Of a stretch of 64,000 bases of DNA, positions 1 through 10,772 are shown one piece after another (positions within the stretch are counted from its first letter, which is position 1; every line of letters starts with the position of its first letter). Below the pieces are notes generated by a model. The model was not told where the DNA came from, searched no databases, and saw nothing but the letters and a program-made list of their open reading frames with translations. This DNA is from Circinella umbellata (Eukaryota; Mucoromycota; Mucoromycetes; Mucorales; Lichtheimiaceae): NCBI GenBank assembly GCA_025093555.1, contig JAIWNF010000002.1:868001-932000 (forward strand), read 5' to 3'. Made by a program: the position numbers and the translations under genes.

Positions 1-816
1 ATTTAAAGTTTATAAAAGGAACACAAAGCATCGTTATTTTTTTCTTTATTATTATATGAAGTATTAGTTTAGACTTATTGAGATCTAAAGGAATGAATGA
101 AAAACATATAGCACTACATCCATTTACTACGTATAAACATGGATAAACATAGTAGATCATTCTAGAATTCGAATATATATATATATATGTCAGCTTTATT
201 TAATCTTATTATTGACAATGTGCTTATACATTAAGGAACGAACCGCCGGAATCATGAGACCAAATGACAACAGCAGTGATATGACGGCCTCGAGGAAAAA
301 AAAATAGGTACTGGTAAGAATGATGTTTTCTCATCATTTTTTTCCCATTCTACACTCATGTGTATGGAAATGTGAGTTCATATTTATGAGTGTCTCACAT
401 ATACTGGACTACTGTTTTTGAATCTCTTGAGGTATTTTACTAAATCATTCTAATGCATATAAAAAAAACTGAACGGTTTTTTTTGTTACACATTGTTTCT
501 CTTTCTTGTTTTTTTTTCTCTCAACAGAACAATAGAGATAACTGAAAGTATAAAAGAAAAGAAAGAATACGTATAGTGATGGAAATATTATTTTTCATGC
601 AAATAATTGTTTTGACAACTACATCATGATTCTTCTTCTCGTAACGGAGAAGAAAAGAGGGAAGGAAGCTCCTTACTATACTCAAAGTCTGGCGGCAAAA
701 AAAGTTACTTTGAAAGATTGATCGGATATAGATTTCTGCCTAGTGCGATATTGATTGTTATGGTTCAGATAAAATATTATTACATCGGTACTTGTTTATT
801 TGTTATTTATTAGGCC

Positions 817-851
<35 letters not shown>

Positions 852-990
852 GAATATAATACGTATTACGTATATTCAGTTTAGATCACAATTATTATTA
901 TATACACATTAGTGTTTTTAAGAAACACTACTATTGTTTTTTATAACGGGAATAATATTAATAAATTGTTATATAAGTTGTTTTTATTAG
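1..990. other. AT-rich stretch, no gene seen
   Basis: No supportable coding region. The stretch is AT-rich with homopolymer runs and a dinucleotide (AT)n tract at about 820-849. The first exon expected for the decayed transporter that follows (its N-terminal cytosolic segment) could not be recognised here. Confidence 0.5.
820..849. repeat. (AT)n microsatellite
   Basis: About 15 uninterrupted AT dinucleotides, directly visible. It lies about 140 bp upstream of the decayed transporter and no function is implied. Confidence 0.9.
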
Positions 991-991
991 T

Positions 992-2490
992 TTGCTGACC
1001 CTTGCAGATTTGGCAATTTCAGTTGTACTTGGTATATATGAAGATACTGATGAAATTACTGGGATCTCAATTCAGTTGGTTAAAATAAATTTTCTTCTTG
1101 GGATATCTTTAGTACTTCAAATTCCAGATCAAAGTTTTTTTGCTTCAAAAGCTTCCTATCATATCTTCGTATTCATTTGATCTTTTTATGGGTATGGTAT
1201 ATTTTATGTTAATTTTAAACTCGCGAGCAGAAGAAAAAGGACCAAGAGGAATAATATATAGAGTGAAATCAACTCATAGCAATAAGATTGTTACGACTAA
1301 CATTATTTGTGTTCTTTACAGTCATTTGTCATAATTTTGAACAGCTTATGAAAGTTCGCTTTTTTTTCCTTAGTGTACCACTTGAAGCATGTTGTTTACC
1401 TTGTATCTATTTGATTGTTGCTAATTTATATCGTGGAGAAGAAACAATTTTTTTAATTTGGAGTTGTAGTAAGGTGCCAAGGAATAGATTCAGTCCTTGA
1501 AATTTTAATTGCTTAAGGTGTCTCCTATATAAGACATGTTCAAGGCATTATCATGTGGAGGTGGGTGGATATCAAGTTCACCAAGAAAAAAAAACAGATA
1601 TTCATATTTCGTATTGTATATCATTTTTTTACGTATTCTATTGTCAATTATAAAATAGAGCTATCCTATTTTCGGCGGGTTTGGGTTTATCTTTTTGGTT
1701 GATAATCCTCGATTCAAACGACTTTGCCCTACTAAAGAAAAAGAAGATAATGTGACACAAAGAGAAGAAGATAATACCGTTGTTCGAGCTATCAGATTAT
1801 TGAAGTCATTTAGAAACTTCGTTTCCATTTAGGTGTCTTGCTGTCATTACAACACACATGCAAAAGGGTGGCTTACTCATTTTTAGTGCTCAATATATCA
1901 AAATGTTTGGGAACTTTACAGTAATTTCTATTTCTCATTCTTTTTCTTATATATTCACTACTTGCCTCAGGATTTATTTTAAATTGCTACAGAATCGATT
2001 TGGTTAAAAATGCCAAATCGGTGTTTGTTCCAGACTGTTTCCTTTACCATCTTGTGTTTTTTGAATGCTGGAAAGATTCGTCAAATTAACTATATTTGCT
2101 GTATCATGTGTATAATTAGTTTTTTGAGTGCATTTATTCTTGCTACAATAAAGGATGGGACCATAAAATCACTTGGGTATTATCTCAGTTGTAGCCAATG
2201 TTTCAGGTTATACGAAAAGATTTTTTTTATAATAGCTGTATAGTTGCCGCTGGTACCATCGGGTTCATGCATCGGTCCATTGATAGTTATGTTGGAAAGA
2301 TAAGCTCCACGTTATACTACAAAAGTGATTGTCTATTGTGTTGGTAATGGAGTTGCGTTTTCTTGTCTTTTGTCCAATCGAACTATAATGGGAAAAGAAA
2401 TCATGAGGCGCCTGCCAAATCCTCCAGCACATCAATGTTCATGATATTCCCACTGATACTGAAGATAAAGGGTTTATTTATAAACTTTAG
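992..2490 (+). pseudogene. Decayed MFS transporter (Dal5/allantoate permease-like)
   Basis: Fragments in all three frames follow, in the same order, the exons of the intact transporter at 45346-47335. The 'VLGIYEDT' segment is at about 1028-1060 (intact: AVLGIYEDTHITG). The 'EACCLPCIYLIVANLYR' segment is at about 1384-1435 (intact: EATCLPCIYIIVPNLYR). A 'HMQKGGLLIFSAQ' segment is near 1857-1895, 'SIWLKMP' near 1995-2015, 'KSLGYYLS' near 2168-2190, and the same C-terminal 'EDKGFIYKL' ends at 2490. Frameshifts and stops interrupt every section, and several splice sites are lost, so no functional product is possible. Intron positions appear to match, which argues for a decayed duplicated gene rather than a retrocopy. 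Divergence from the intact gene is substantial, so the duplication is old or the source was another paralogue. Confidence 0.85.
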
Positions 2491-2934
2491 ATTTAGTACG
2501 TAGTACAGTATTGACTTTTTTGAACTTTTTGTATTTGTTTTAACGGTATCATTAACATTGATATACTTTTATATATTATAATAAATAAAATCTGTGATAG
2601 TTAATTTGTATTATCCAAGAATATTTAGCTTATGTTCAATAACAGTGACTTTTTTTTCTTTTGTATAAAAAGAAAATACAAGATGATTTTGGTCATATAA
2701 TAACATTTTTTCTTTTACGCAAAGTATTATATAAATACGGAAATATAGAAAATTTGACAAAAAAAAGCTGTTGTTATTACAATAACAGAGCGAACCTCAT
2801 GATCCATCATATGTTCGTGATGGTTGTACTAAGCGCTAAACTAGTAACACAAAGTTACAATTATCTTAATGCCTCGATTTATGGTAAATGCGTGGAAATC
2901 ATGTGACTAGTTTATAGTTAACAATGGGCATAGA
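2491..2934. other. Spacer between pseudogene and inverted repeat
   Basis: AT-rich sequence with no supportable gene. It ends where homology with the rightmost part of the inverted repeat begins (about 2935). Confidence 0.5.
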
Positions 2935-3935
2935 ATACATGATAAGTATAGAAGATATAGATAAAAGCTACAACATTCTTTCTTCACGAGCAGCTCCTGC
3001 TGCACTTAAAGTAACGTTTTGGATAGCATCAATGTGCTCGACTATGAACTCATCCGTATACTTTCTATAAGAAGCTAAGATTAATCACTTATATATATGT
3101 TGCATTATTTACGTAATAAACATAAAAATCCTGTAGAAAAAAAAAGCGTTATGATTCGCCGTGCAGAAAAATTTTCCATCGCCATAAGCTGACATCTTTA
3201 TTATCTTGTTCAGGCACACTCCGCTGCATTTTTGTTTAATAACACAAAGATGAACATTTCTTAAGTTGAAGAAATAAGGAAACAAATGCAGCTTTATTAA
3301 ACTTTTGATGTTTTAAAATATATTACAGCAATATGGATAACACAATGACACAAAAGTTAAGGCATGTGACAGAGATGGTAGGACCAGTACAACAGTGGTC
3401 AGATGTACCTGGCAACACCTCAAAAACGCACAAAAGACTGACTCGCAGAATACCCATCGTTTGCTAGTATATAGTAGCTTGGTTTTTTTCCGTATGGAAT
3501 TCAAATGGTCCTTGTAAAAGTTAATACTTTTTTGTCGAGTTGTTTTTGCTCAGTCATCAAGTTAGGTGGTCAAACTAAACATCAACGTCCTCTGAACACT
3601 GTAATATGAAAACAACCAGCTACTTGAATAGTAGTTTTTAGCTAGGACCTGTTCTTCTACACCCTCCCTTCCACACCCTTCTGTGTTTCCGGTCCTCTTT
3701 ATAAATCTGCATCTTTCAAAAAAAAAGCTTTTTGCATAAATCAATGAAGCTCCCACATTTGTATTTAATAAATCATGTTCAATTCTTCGGATTTTATTAA
3801 AATCCATAAGGATTCTTTTGCACTTTATTTAAAAAAAACCACTGATTGCCCTTTGTAAGCCATGACGCGTAAACAAAAGGCTTGGATAACATGTTTGAGG
3901 CAGAGGGAATTAATTAATTAATTTTTTTTGGAAAG

Positions 3936-3962
3936 GTACTCTGAAGCGAAGCTTCAGGGTAC
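3936..3962. repeat. Hairpin-forming palindrome (left arm copy)
   Basis: A perfect 7 bp stem, CTGAAGC/GCTTCAG, around a GAA loop is extended by a T:G pair and GTAC/GTAC. Weaker pairing continues through the flanking GGAAAG/CTTTTC bases. It lies just past the end of the adjacent decayed gene region. It could be a transcript-end structure or a transposon-end remnant; nothing decides between them. Confidence 0.7.
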
Positions 3963-4242
3963 TTTTCAATCTTATATTTGCAATTTATTCCAAAACATAT
4001 TTTTTTTGATACAAAATAATAAGAGATGTAACTATTTATAAAAAAGGATATTAAAGTAATTGAGAATATATAATTATATTTAGAGTATATATGATGTAGC
4101 ATGGAAGTGCTTGAATATTTATGACTGGTTATTATCGTTTTTGCATAATTGATGATCGTATTTATCATTGCAGTTAATATGGCCACTCAAGGAGCATGCT
4201 GATTTTTGACGATATTTAGGCAAACCGACTCTTAATTCTGTA

Positions 4243-5052
4243 TTACTGGTACCAATTGATTGAAACAATTTGTTGCTGAATAGAAGGAAAAACTTGTTGT
4301 TGAGGAGGGTGTGGTTGAGGAAGATGTTGTGGTGAATAAATTTGCTGCTGTGGATAGGTGTATTAGTGTTGTGAATAGTTTTGTTGTGGATAAGAACGTT
4401 GTAAATGAGCTTGTTAGTATATATGCTCATGAGGATAAATTTGCGGAAGATGAGGTTGTATGGGTGGCGGTTGTACACATACTTCTATAGTTATATTCAT
4501 ATTATTATTAGTGTCTGCAACTGATGTCATGTCACTCACATGTAGATCAAACCCCCCATTTGTGTTAAGCAACAAATATTTTAGAATAATTATACAATGC
4601 AAAACCAAGCTACTATGTCCAGTAGTAGAGATAGTGCTATCAATGTTTTCTTTGCTGCTATTTTCCATGAGTTGACTGAGTAGCATTACTTCTTCGGCAG
4701 GTGGTGAGATAACACGTTCTTCAGTCTCAATTGTTGACTGAAGTATTGTGCTTGAAGATTCCGATTCATTTTGAATCTCTACATTCGATTGCTGTAAATT
4801 TGCACGGGGAGATTGATCAAGAGATTACCATGTTTGATTCATCTTGATCTGCACAAGTAGGTTGCTCAGCAGCACGCTGAAACATATTTTGTATGTTGAG
4901 TTGGTTAGGGTCACCCCATCCACTTATTTTATTTTGTTTTTTGAACGACCTGCATTATGAATAGGTGAATTCTTAGTTCCTTTTGGTCTGGGGGGACCTT
5001 TTTCGTTTGGAAGCAATGGTTTTTTCGAGTTTGGTTTTTTTGTTGGAATCAT
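4243..5052 (-). pseudogene. Decayed Gln/Pro-rich protein gene (left arm copy)
   Basis: Mirror copy of the pseudogene at 19095-19904, carrying the same frameshifts and stops. Starting at 5052 the first 42 codons are basic and Lys/Pro-rich (MIPTKKPNSKKPLLPNEKG...). The frame then shifts twice. The remainder is acidic, then strongly Gln/Pro-rich (PPPIQPHLPQIYP, PQQQIYSPQHLP), with two in-frame TAA codons where neighbouring residues suggest CAA. The family was not recognised. Because both copies share the same lesions, the gene was already dead before duplication, or one dead copy was pasted over the other by gene conversion. Confidence 0.45.
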
Positions 5053-6264
5053 ATTGAGTTATATTATATGGTAATAGGAGTCTTTTGACAAGATGGAACG
5101 CTTATCATGCAGCAACTGAATGTTTAATTTAAAGCCAGAGTAGTTTCTAGTTCTAAAGGCCACCAGCAAAAAGTACCACTGTACCTATTTTCTCAATTGT
5201 TACACACATGATCAAAGTGTATTTTCATTGACAGACATAGATCGTCAAAACCTTTTTTTATTGGAAGTTCACGCCTCACTCATGTTATCCTCGCCCAATA
5301 ATGCGACTTAGTTTAAAAAAGTAACAGTCTCAACTTGTTCATCATTGCGTATACAAAAATTGCTGAATACTGTAGTACATTTATGCATCTGATATATAGA
5401 AATTACTATCAGTATTTCACTATACATATATATATAGAAGAAACAGTAATTTATCAATACTCTTTGAGTGTGATATCAATGCTCCAGCTATACATTTCCT
5501 TCAATCATTACTTTTTTATTTGGTCCTCTTGATATCATTTATTATTATGAGAAATCAATAACCGTTTGAGGAAAAAAGCAAGCACGCCGTCATGCTATAG
5601 CTCAATAAGCTGCTCTATACTTCGTGTATCGTACTACATATATATATATATATCTTGCTGTCGATTTCAAAGCAAGCAACACGTTTAAACTCATTTTTGC
5701 AATGAGAATGTCCATGAGAAATAGCTCAAGATGGATAGAACACATGATCCTAAATATCCCAATAAATAATCTCTGTTTATATCCCCCTTGATCTACTGTA
5801 TATAACAAACAAATGTACTTGCTATATTCCATTATTGTCAAGGCTGTATTTATCTAAAGAACAAATGTATTGAGTATTAACCATATTTATTTTTTATTGC
5901 AATAACAAAAACAACCGCGCAAAGGGTAGTTCTTTTACATAAAAGCTAAGCGAAATGAAATCACATATAAGATTTAATATTTCAAAGTCTAGTATGATAT
6001 TTGTGAATAAAAAAAAATCTGGTTTCAACAGTAGTATTGAGACTTGGTAAAAGAAATAGAAACATTTAAAAAAAAAACCAGGTCGTCTTCATCATTCAAA
6101 CAACAAGGGAAGAGGATACCAGATGCAAAGCGGAGCCGCTGCCGGTGGACAAAGTAAGCCTCTGTGATTGTTGCAAATTGTCGTTTTTCGATTTTCTTGC
6201 TGGCGATAATAGAACAGTTACATATTAGCAACAAAGTAAAAACTTGCATTGCCTTCAATAACCC

Positions 6265-7606
6265 AGTAAAGTCATAAAGACAAAGGCAGCAAACGTATGC
6301 ACTAGGCATGGACGGTCGGTCTAGGTCAATGTCGACGTTCAATGGAACGAACGTTTGAAGCTTTGCCTCTGGATTACAGAAACGAAGAAAGAAAGAATGA
6401 CTTTATGATATAGGTACCGCTTTCAAATAAAAAGAAAGCCGCCTACTAGACCTGCGTCCGCTAAGCCTAAGCCCGGAAGCACCCAAAGCCATACCCCCCT
6501 TACAGTTTTGTCCAGAACTTAAGATGGTCAACAGAAGAAATAACAAAAGTTAGCAAATTATAAAATTACAAGTCTAGCAATAAAGATGACCCTAGCCACA
6601 AATTACAGTATGGTTACTTGCCTATTATTCAACGATCCAGTGAGTTCATAAAAGACAACGGCAGCAAACGTATGCACTAGGCATCGACAGTCGGTCTAGG
6701 TCAATGTCGACGTTCAATGGAACGAACGTTTGAAGCTTTGCCTCTGGATTACAGAAACGAAGAAAGAAAGAATGACTTTATGATATAGGTACCGCTTTCA
6801 AATAAAAAGAAAGCCGCCTACTAGACCTGCGTCCGCTAAGCCTAAGCCCGGAAGCACCCAAAGCCATACCCCCCTTACAGTTTTGTCCAGAACTTAAGAT
6901 GGTCAACAGAAGAAATAACAAAAGTTAGCAAATTATAAAATTACAAGTCTAGCAATAAAGATGACCCTAGCCACAAATTACAGTATGGTTACTTGCCTAT
7001 TATTCAACGATCCAGTGAGTTCATAAAAGACAACGGCAGCAAACGTATGCACTAGGCATCGACAGTCGGTCTAGGTCAATGTCGACGTTCAATGGAACGA
7101 ACGTTTGAAGCTTTGACTCTGGATTACAGAAACGAAGAAAGAAAGAATGACTTTATAAATAGGTACCGCTTTCAAATAAAAAAAGCCGCCTACTAGACCT
7201 GCGTCCGCTAAGCCTAAGCCCGGAAGCACCCAAAGCCATACCCCCCTTACAGTTTTGTCCAGAACTTAAGATGGTCAACAGAAGAAATAACAAAAGTTAG
7301 CAAATTATAAAATTACAAGTCTAGCAATAAAGATGACCCTAGCCACAAATTACAGTATGGTTACTTGCCTATTATTCAACGATCCAGTGAGTTCATAAAA
7401 GACAACGGCAGCAAACGTATGCACTAGGCATCGACAGTCGGTCTAGGTCAATGTCGACGTTCAATGGAACGAACGTTTGAAGCTTTGCCTCTGGATTACA
7501 GAAACGAAGAAAGAAAGAATGACTTTATGATATAGGTACCGCTTTCAAAAAAAAAAGCCGCCTACTAGACCTGCGTCCGCTAAACCTAAGCCCGGAAGCA
7601 CCCAAA
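6265..7606. repeat. ~375 bp tandem array, about 3.6 copies (left arm)
   Basis: The landmark GACRGTCGGTCTAGGTCAATG recurs at 6311, 6686, 7061 and 7433, giving periods of 375, 375 and 372 bp. Each unit contains a GC-richer block (gcgtccgctaagcctaagcc...ccaaagccatacc) and an AT-richer block. The copies differ mainly in A-run length near the gccgcctac block. The last copy stops abruptly at about 7606, about 155 bp before the arm's inner boundary. Short internal palindromes are visible, including GTCGAC and CGTTC..GAACG. There is no open frame through the units that looks coding. Confidence 0.92.
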
Positions 7607-7817
7607 GCCATACCGCATGAGATGTGCGTAAAATAAAATGCTTGTAATGTTGATGGTTTTACTTTTTTGTGGAGTACTTGGAAAAGAAAAGCTCCGTTCT
7701 CATGGACGGGGTGAAAAAGAATTGCACCGAATTACCGACATGGGAGGTCAAGTCATATTTTGGCTCACTGGCGGTAGTTGGGGGGAGGTTCTCAACCAAT
7801 AAAATCGATGGAATAAG

Positions 7818-7836
7818 GGATTACAGACTGTAATCC
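7818..7836. repeat. Perfect 9-1-9 palindrome
   Basis: GGATTACAG, one base, CTGTAATCC. It is 57 bp inside the inner junction of the left arm. A second palindrome sharing the core TTACAGA follows 27 bp later, which makes a paired protein-binding site or a mobile-element end conceivable. Confidence 0.8.
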
Positions 7837-7863
7837 TTTTACAGTCTGCGAATGAGGATGCGC

Positions 7864-7882
7864 TATTCTGTATTACAGAATA
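7864..7882. repeat. Perfect 9-1-9 palindrome
   Basis: TATTCTGTA, one base, TACAGAATA. It has the same dimensions as the palindrome at 7818-7836 and shares the TTACAGA core. Neither is repeated at the inner junction of the right arm. Confidence 0.8.
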
Positions 7883-9067
7883 TGTTACTTCTTATTTGGA
7901 TATCAGTGTTCTTATGCACACAACGCTAGCTGAACATTAGATATAAATAAATTGGACATCAGTAACACCCAACAACAATAAACTTATAATAACAACATTA
8001 ATGATACAGAAGAATTCGAAAACAACATTTGTCAACACCATTCAAGAGCTAATATTATTATAAAAACAGTTTTGAAAAGCAACAGAAATATGCAACAACA
8101 AACCTGTAGTAGTAGTAGTAGTTGTAGTATGACAAGTATAAAACATGCCCTGGAAATTAACAGCGCAATGCTCTTCATAAAAAAAAATATCTTGAAAATC
8201 AATATCAGCATTTAAAAGAAAAATAAAGTGCAAAATACACGGTGACACCTATTCACCAAAATTTACATGGAGAAAGACCCATGATTTGCAACTGCAACGG
8301 AGCCAGATTGGAATAGGTTGGTAAACTATGGCAGCTGAAGCTAATGGTCAAACAAACTATTATAAGGCCCCGGAACCGCTAAAAACGGACGAAAATGTTC
8401 GAATGATAAAAAAACATGTATTCCTACAGTTGGTACTGATTACACACTTTGTGAAAACATGCGTAAACAGTCCAGTCTTCAACTCAAAAGCGAACAGCTG
8501 AGTCAACATTATGATTATCAGTTTTAAAGGTTCCTCGAATGGAACAAAAAGCTGCTGTAGTTCGAAATTCTAATAATACCATCAATGCTTTAAACATAGT
8601 AGTACCTTTATCAGTACAATAAACAAAAGCCAATCCACCTATCCCCCACAGGGCAGTCATTGATATTAAATATACGAGATGCAATACAACAAGGTTACCA
8701 CATTCATCAACATCACAGCAACAACAAATAATGCTTTACATACTTTAGATAATAGTAATGCTAACGCCGTCAAGATGCGAAAAAAGTAGTGGTTAAACTG
8801 TCCAAGTTGTTTATCATCATTCATTTATCATGTGTGTATTTTTACCTACTCTTTCTTCATACGTATTCTCTCTATTTATTTTTCACTATAACATCTTTAC
8901 TAAACTGGTTTATCACTGGTTTATCACTTGCCTTTCCTATTTTTATTGATTTATCAAGTTTTTTTTTTCAATGTGAGCCTAACGCACAATAAAAGAAAAA
9001 AAAAGTTATTCCGCACCCATGGCCAGAAAGCCGTTTTTTTTAACCCAGCTGCTTCTGGCATACATGA

Positions 9068-10629
9068 CAGCAACCAAAAGTCGTGCCATCCTGCCGTCGT
9101 GCCATCCCCCCATGACTGCTTTCAATTTGACTCCGCGGTCTTTGGTCGTGCCTTACTATCCTGCCATCCTCGATGTGTTAAATCTACCATATTATGGATC
9201 ATAAAAAAGATAAAAATGTACTGGTGCTTTTTTTTTGATAATTTTGACATAAGAATTTAATAATAATAGATTATATATGCATATACCTGTTGTCAATCTT
9301 ATGTACCAGAGAGTGAACAATGACTATCTTTACTCAAAATCTATTTATCTAAATATGCAATACTTTTAATTAATGGAGGTACCATGAAGAGAAGACACAC
9401 AATATATGTTATGTTGACTTATACTTTGTTACAGTTCTAAATATAATTTGAAGATAGCTTATCCTAAAGTATATACATTGTATTTATCTTTTTTCGTTTC
9501 TAATAGTCAGCCTACATATCATTTTATGGCTTTCTTTTACTACTGAAAAGAGTGTTGTAAAATAAAGCTGATATGATGCTTCTGTTAATTTATCAAGAAT
9601 CGCCTGAAATATCACAACATGTCTTCGAGTTTCAACAGAGTAAATAAGAGAAGAGCAAAGATAATAACTACCAACTGCTTTATATGTGACATCTGTAGCA
9701 ATTGAAAACATACTAATTCTAGCACAGCTAGGCATTGATGGTCCCCGGAAAGAAATCACGACCAAATCTGGTAATACACTAGCAGCAGTTAGATATCCAG
9801 GGTATGCGTTGTTAATTTTCAGGAATGGCTTGACGGGATCATCATCTAAAGAAGTTATATTCATGCGTTCCTTGGCTTTTCTTGTCTCATATCTAGTTCT
9901 CTCACGATTACCAAGAATTGGATCGATTTCTCGAGTGGATGCAATGATGGTTCCTGTTCTTGAATCAATACCAACCGTAGCTCCTTTTGGTCGCAAAGTC
10001 GGATTCTTTTCCACATAATTATCCATTGCATTATTCTGTTCCATAGATAAATATTTTCGACTATATTGGCCATGCGAATGCATATTAATATGAGTCATTG
10101 TACACCCTTTCTTAGAAAAGATATATACAACTCTTGCTGGACAAGGTTTATGAGCGAGTGTTCCACTACAAGATTTACAGCCTTCATTAAGTTCTTTACA
10201 GACCGCATTCTTTCTAGCTGGGGGGTGCCTTGGCAGATTGTATACTTTACAATTTTCATTTTCACAAGTAAAGTAGCCACAGCAAACACGGTCATACTTG
10301 CGGATGCGATCACCATTCTTGTCCGCTCTACGATTGCTATGACCACCTTTCATAGCCCATCCAATATCAAGATTAAATTTACAATAACGATCATGTTCTT
10401 CATCAAATACAACATCATTACATGTTTCAGTAACATCGCCATTAGGGAATTGTGTTTTGAAATAAGTTACAATTTTTGTTGTCATTTTTTAGAAATTAAT
10501 AGAAACGTGTAGTTGGGAGACAGGATAGTAAGGCACACTCAATGGCACGACGAAGACAGCGGAATAAAAAAAAACACAGTCATGGGGGGATGGCACGACG
10601 GCAGGATGGCACGACTTTTAGTACCTGCC
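9068..10629. mobile_element. Mutator-like (MULE) DNA transposon remnant with terminal inverted repeats
   Basis: Imperfect inverted ends of about 100 bp (9068-9163 and 10521-10629) share a perfect run of more than 40 bp beginning AAAAGTCGTGCCATCCTGCC and running through the CATCCCCCCATGACTG block. Both keep the inner CCTTACTATCCTG block. The 11 bp word ggcatacatga flanks the element in direct orientation (9057-9067 and 10630-10640), as expected for the 8-11 bp target duplication that Mutator-like elements make; two extra bases (CC) precede the right copy. The interior encodes only the N-terminal part of a transposase, so this is probably a non-autonomous deletion derivative. Confidence 0.75.
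9484..10485 (-). CDS. Truncated MULE-like transposase with WRKY/GCM1-type zinc finger
   Basis: 333 residues in one frame, inside the inverted-repeat element. Residues about 68-145 are Cys/His-rich, with a CC..C..C spacing and a terminal HINMHSH, fitting the WRKY-GCM1 class of zinc finger carried by many Mutator-like transposases for binding their ends. Residues about 235-315 match the start of a DDE transposase core: 'PDLVVISFR', then 'ATDVTYKAVG', whose Asp is the probable first catalytic Asp, then 'RRHVVIFQAI'. The second Asp and the Glu are absent because the frame ends after about 20 unrelated-looking residues (ending NEKR) and only ~400 bp remain to the element's left end. The protein may still bind transposon ends but should not catalyse transposition. 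Assignment is from motif recognition, not a search. Confidence 0.65.
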   Translation of the reverse strand: MTTKIVTYFKTQFPNGDVTETCNDVVFDEEHDRYCKFNLDIGWAMKGGHSNRRADKNGDRIRKYDRVCCGYFTCENENCKVYNLPRHPPARKNAVCKELNEGCKSCSGTLAHKPCPARVVYIFSKKGCTMTHINMHSHGQYSRKYLSMEQNNAMDNYVEKNPTLRPKGATVGIDSRTGTIIASTREIDPILGNRERTRYETRKAKERMNITSLDDDPVKPFLKINNAYPGYLTAASVLPDLVVISFRGPSMPSCARISMFSIATDVTYKAVGSYYLCSSLIYSVETRRHVVIFQAILDKLTEASYQLYFTTLFSVVKESHKMICRLTIRNEKR

Positions 10630-10772
10630 GGCATACATGAATCTCGTCTGAGCTTTTTTTTTTTAAATGACCACACTTCTCTCGTCAAACTCTTTGGCTT
10701 TGTCATAATTCCTTCTTGTATTCTGTTTTTTAGTAACTGTAAACCTTTTGATAATCTATTAATTTTTCGACA

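Larger units (their letters stand above)
2935..7761. repeat. Left arm of a giant inverted repeat (~4.83 kb)
   Basis: The reverse complement of this segment is found at 16384-21212. Paired positions add to 24147 from the outer edge to at least 6342, meaning no net length change over 3.4 kb. The sum drops to 24145 at the inner edge because of small poly-A differences. From about 3290 inward only a handful of single-base differences were seen (for example near 4905, 5211 and 6309, and within the tandem array). The outermost ~0.35 kb (2935-3290) is much more diverged and has indels. Inner homology stops at 7761 opposite 16384. The arm contains a decayed Gln-rich gene, a strong hairpin and a ~375 bp tandem array; no intact gene is supported. 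Confidence 0.95.
7762..9067. other. Spacer, left part, no gene supported
   Basis: Begins exactly where arm identity ends. Short open frames exist but have low-complexity or implausible compositions. Two near-perfect 19 bp palindromes lie at 7818-7836 and 7864-7882. The right end carries ggcatacatga (9057-9067), which also occurs just outside the other end of the neighbouring transposon (10630-10640). Confidence 0.5.

Noticed and set aside
8042..8684. Small minus-strand frames in the left spacer
   Set aside because: Low-complexity (Thr run) or featureless, with no start context or exon partners.
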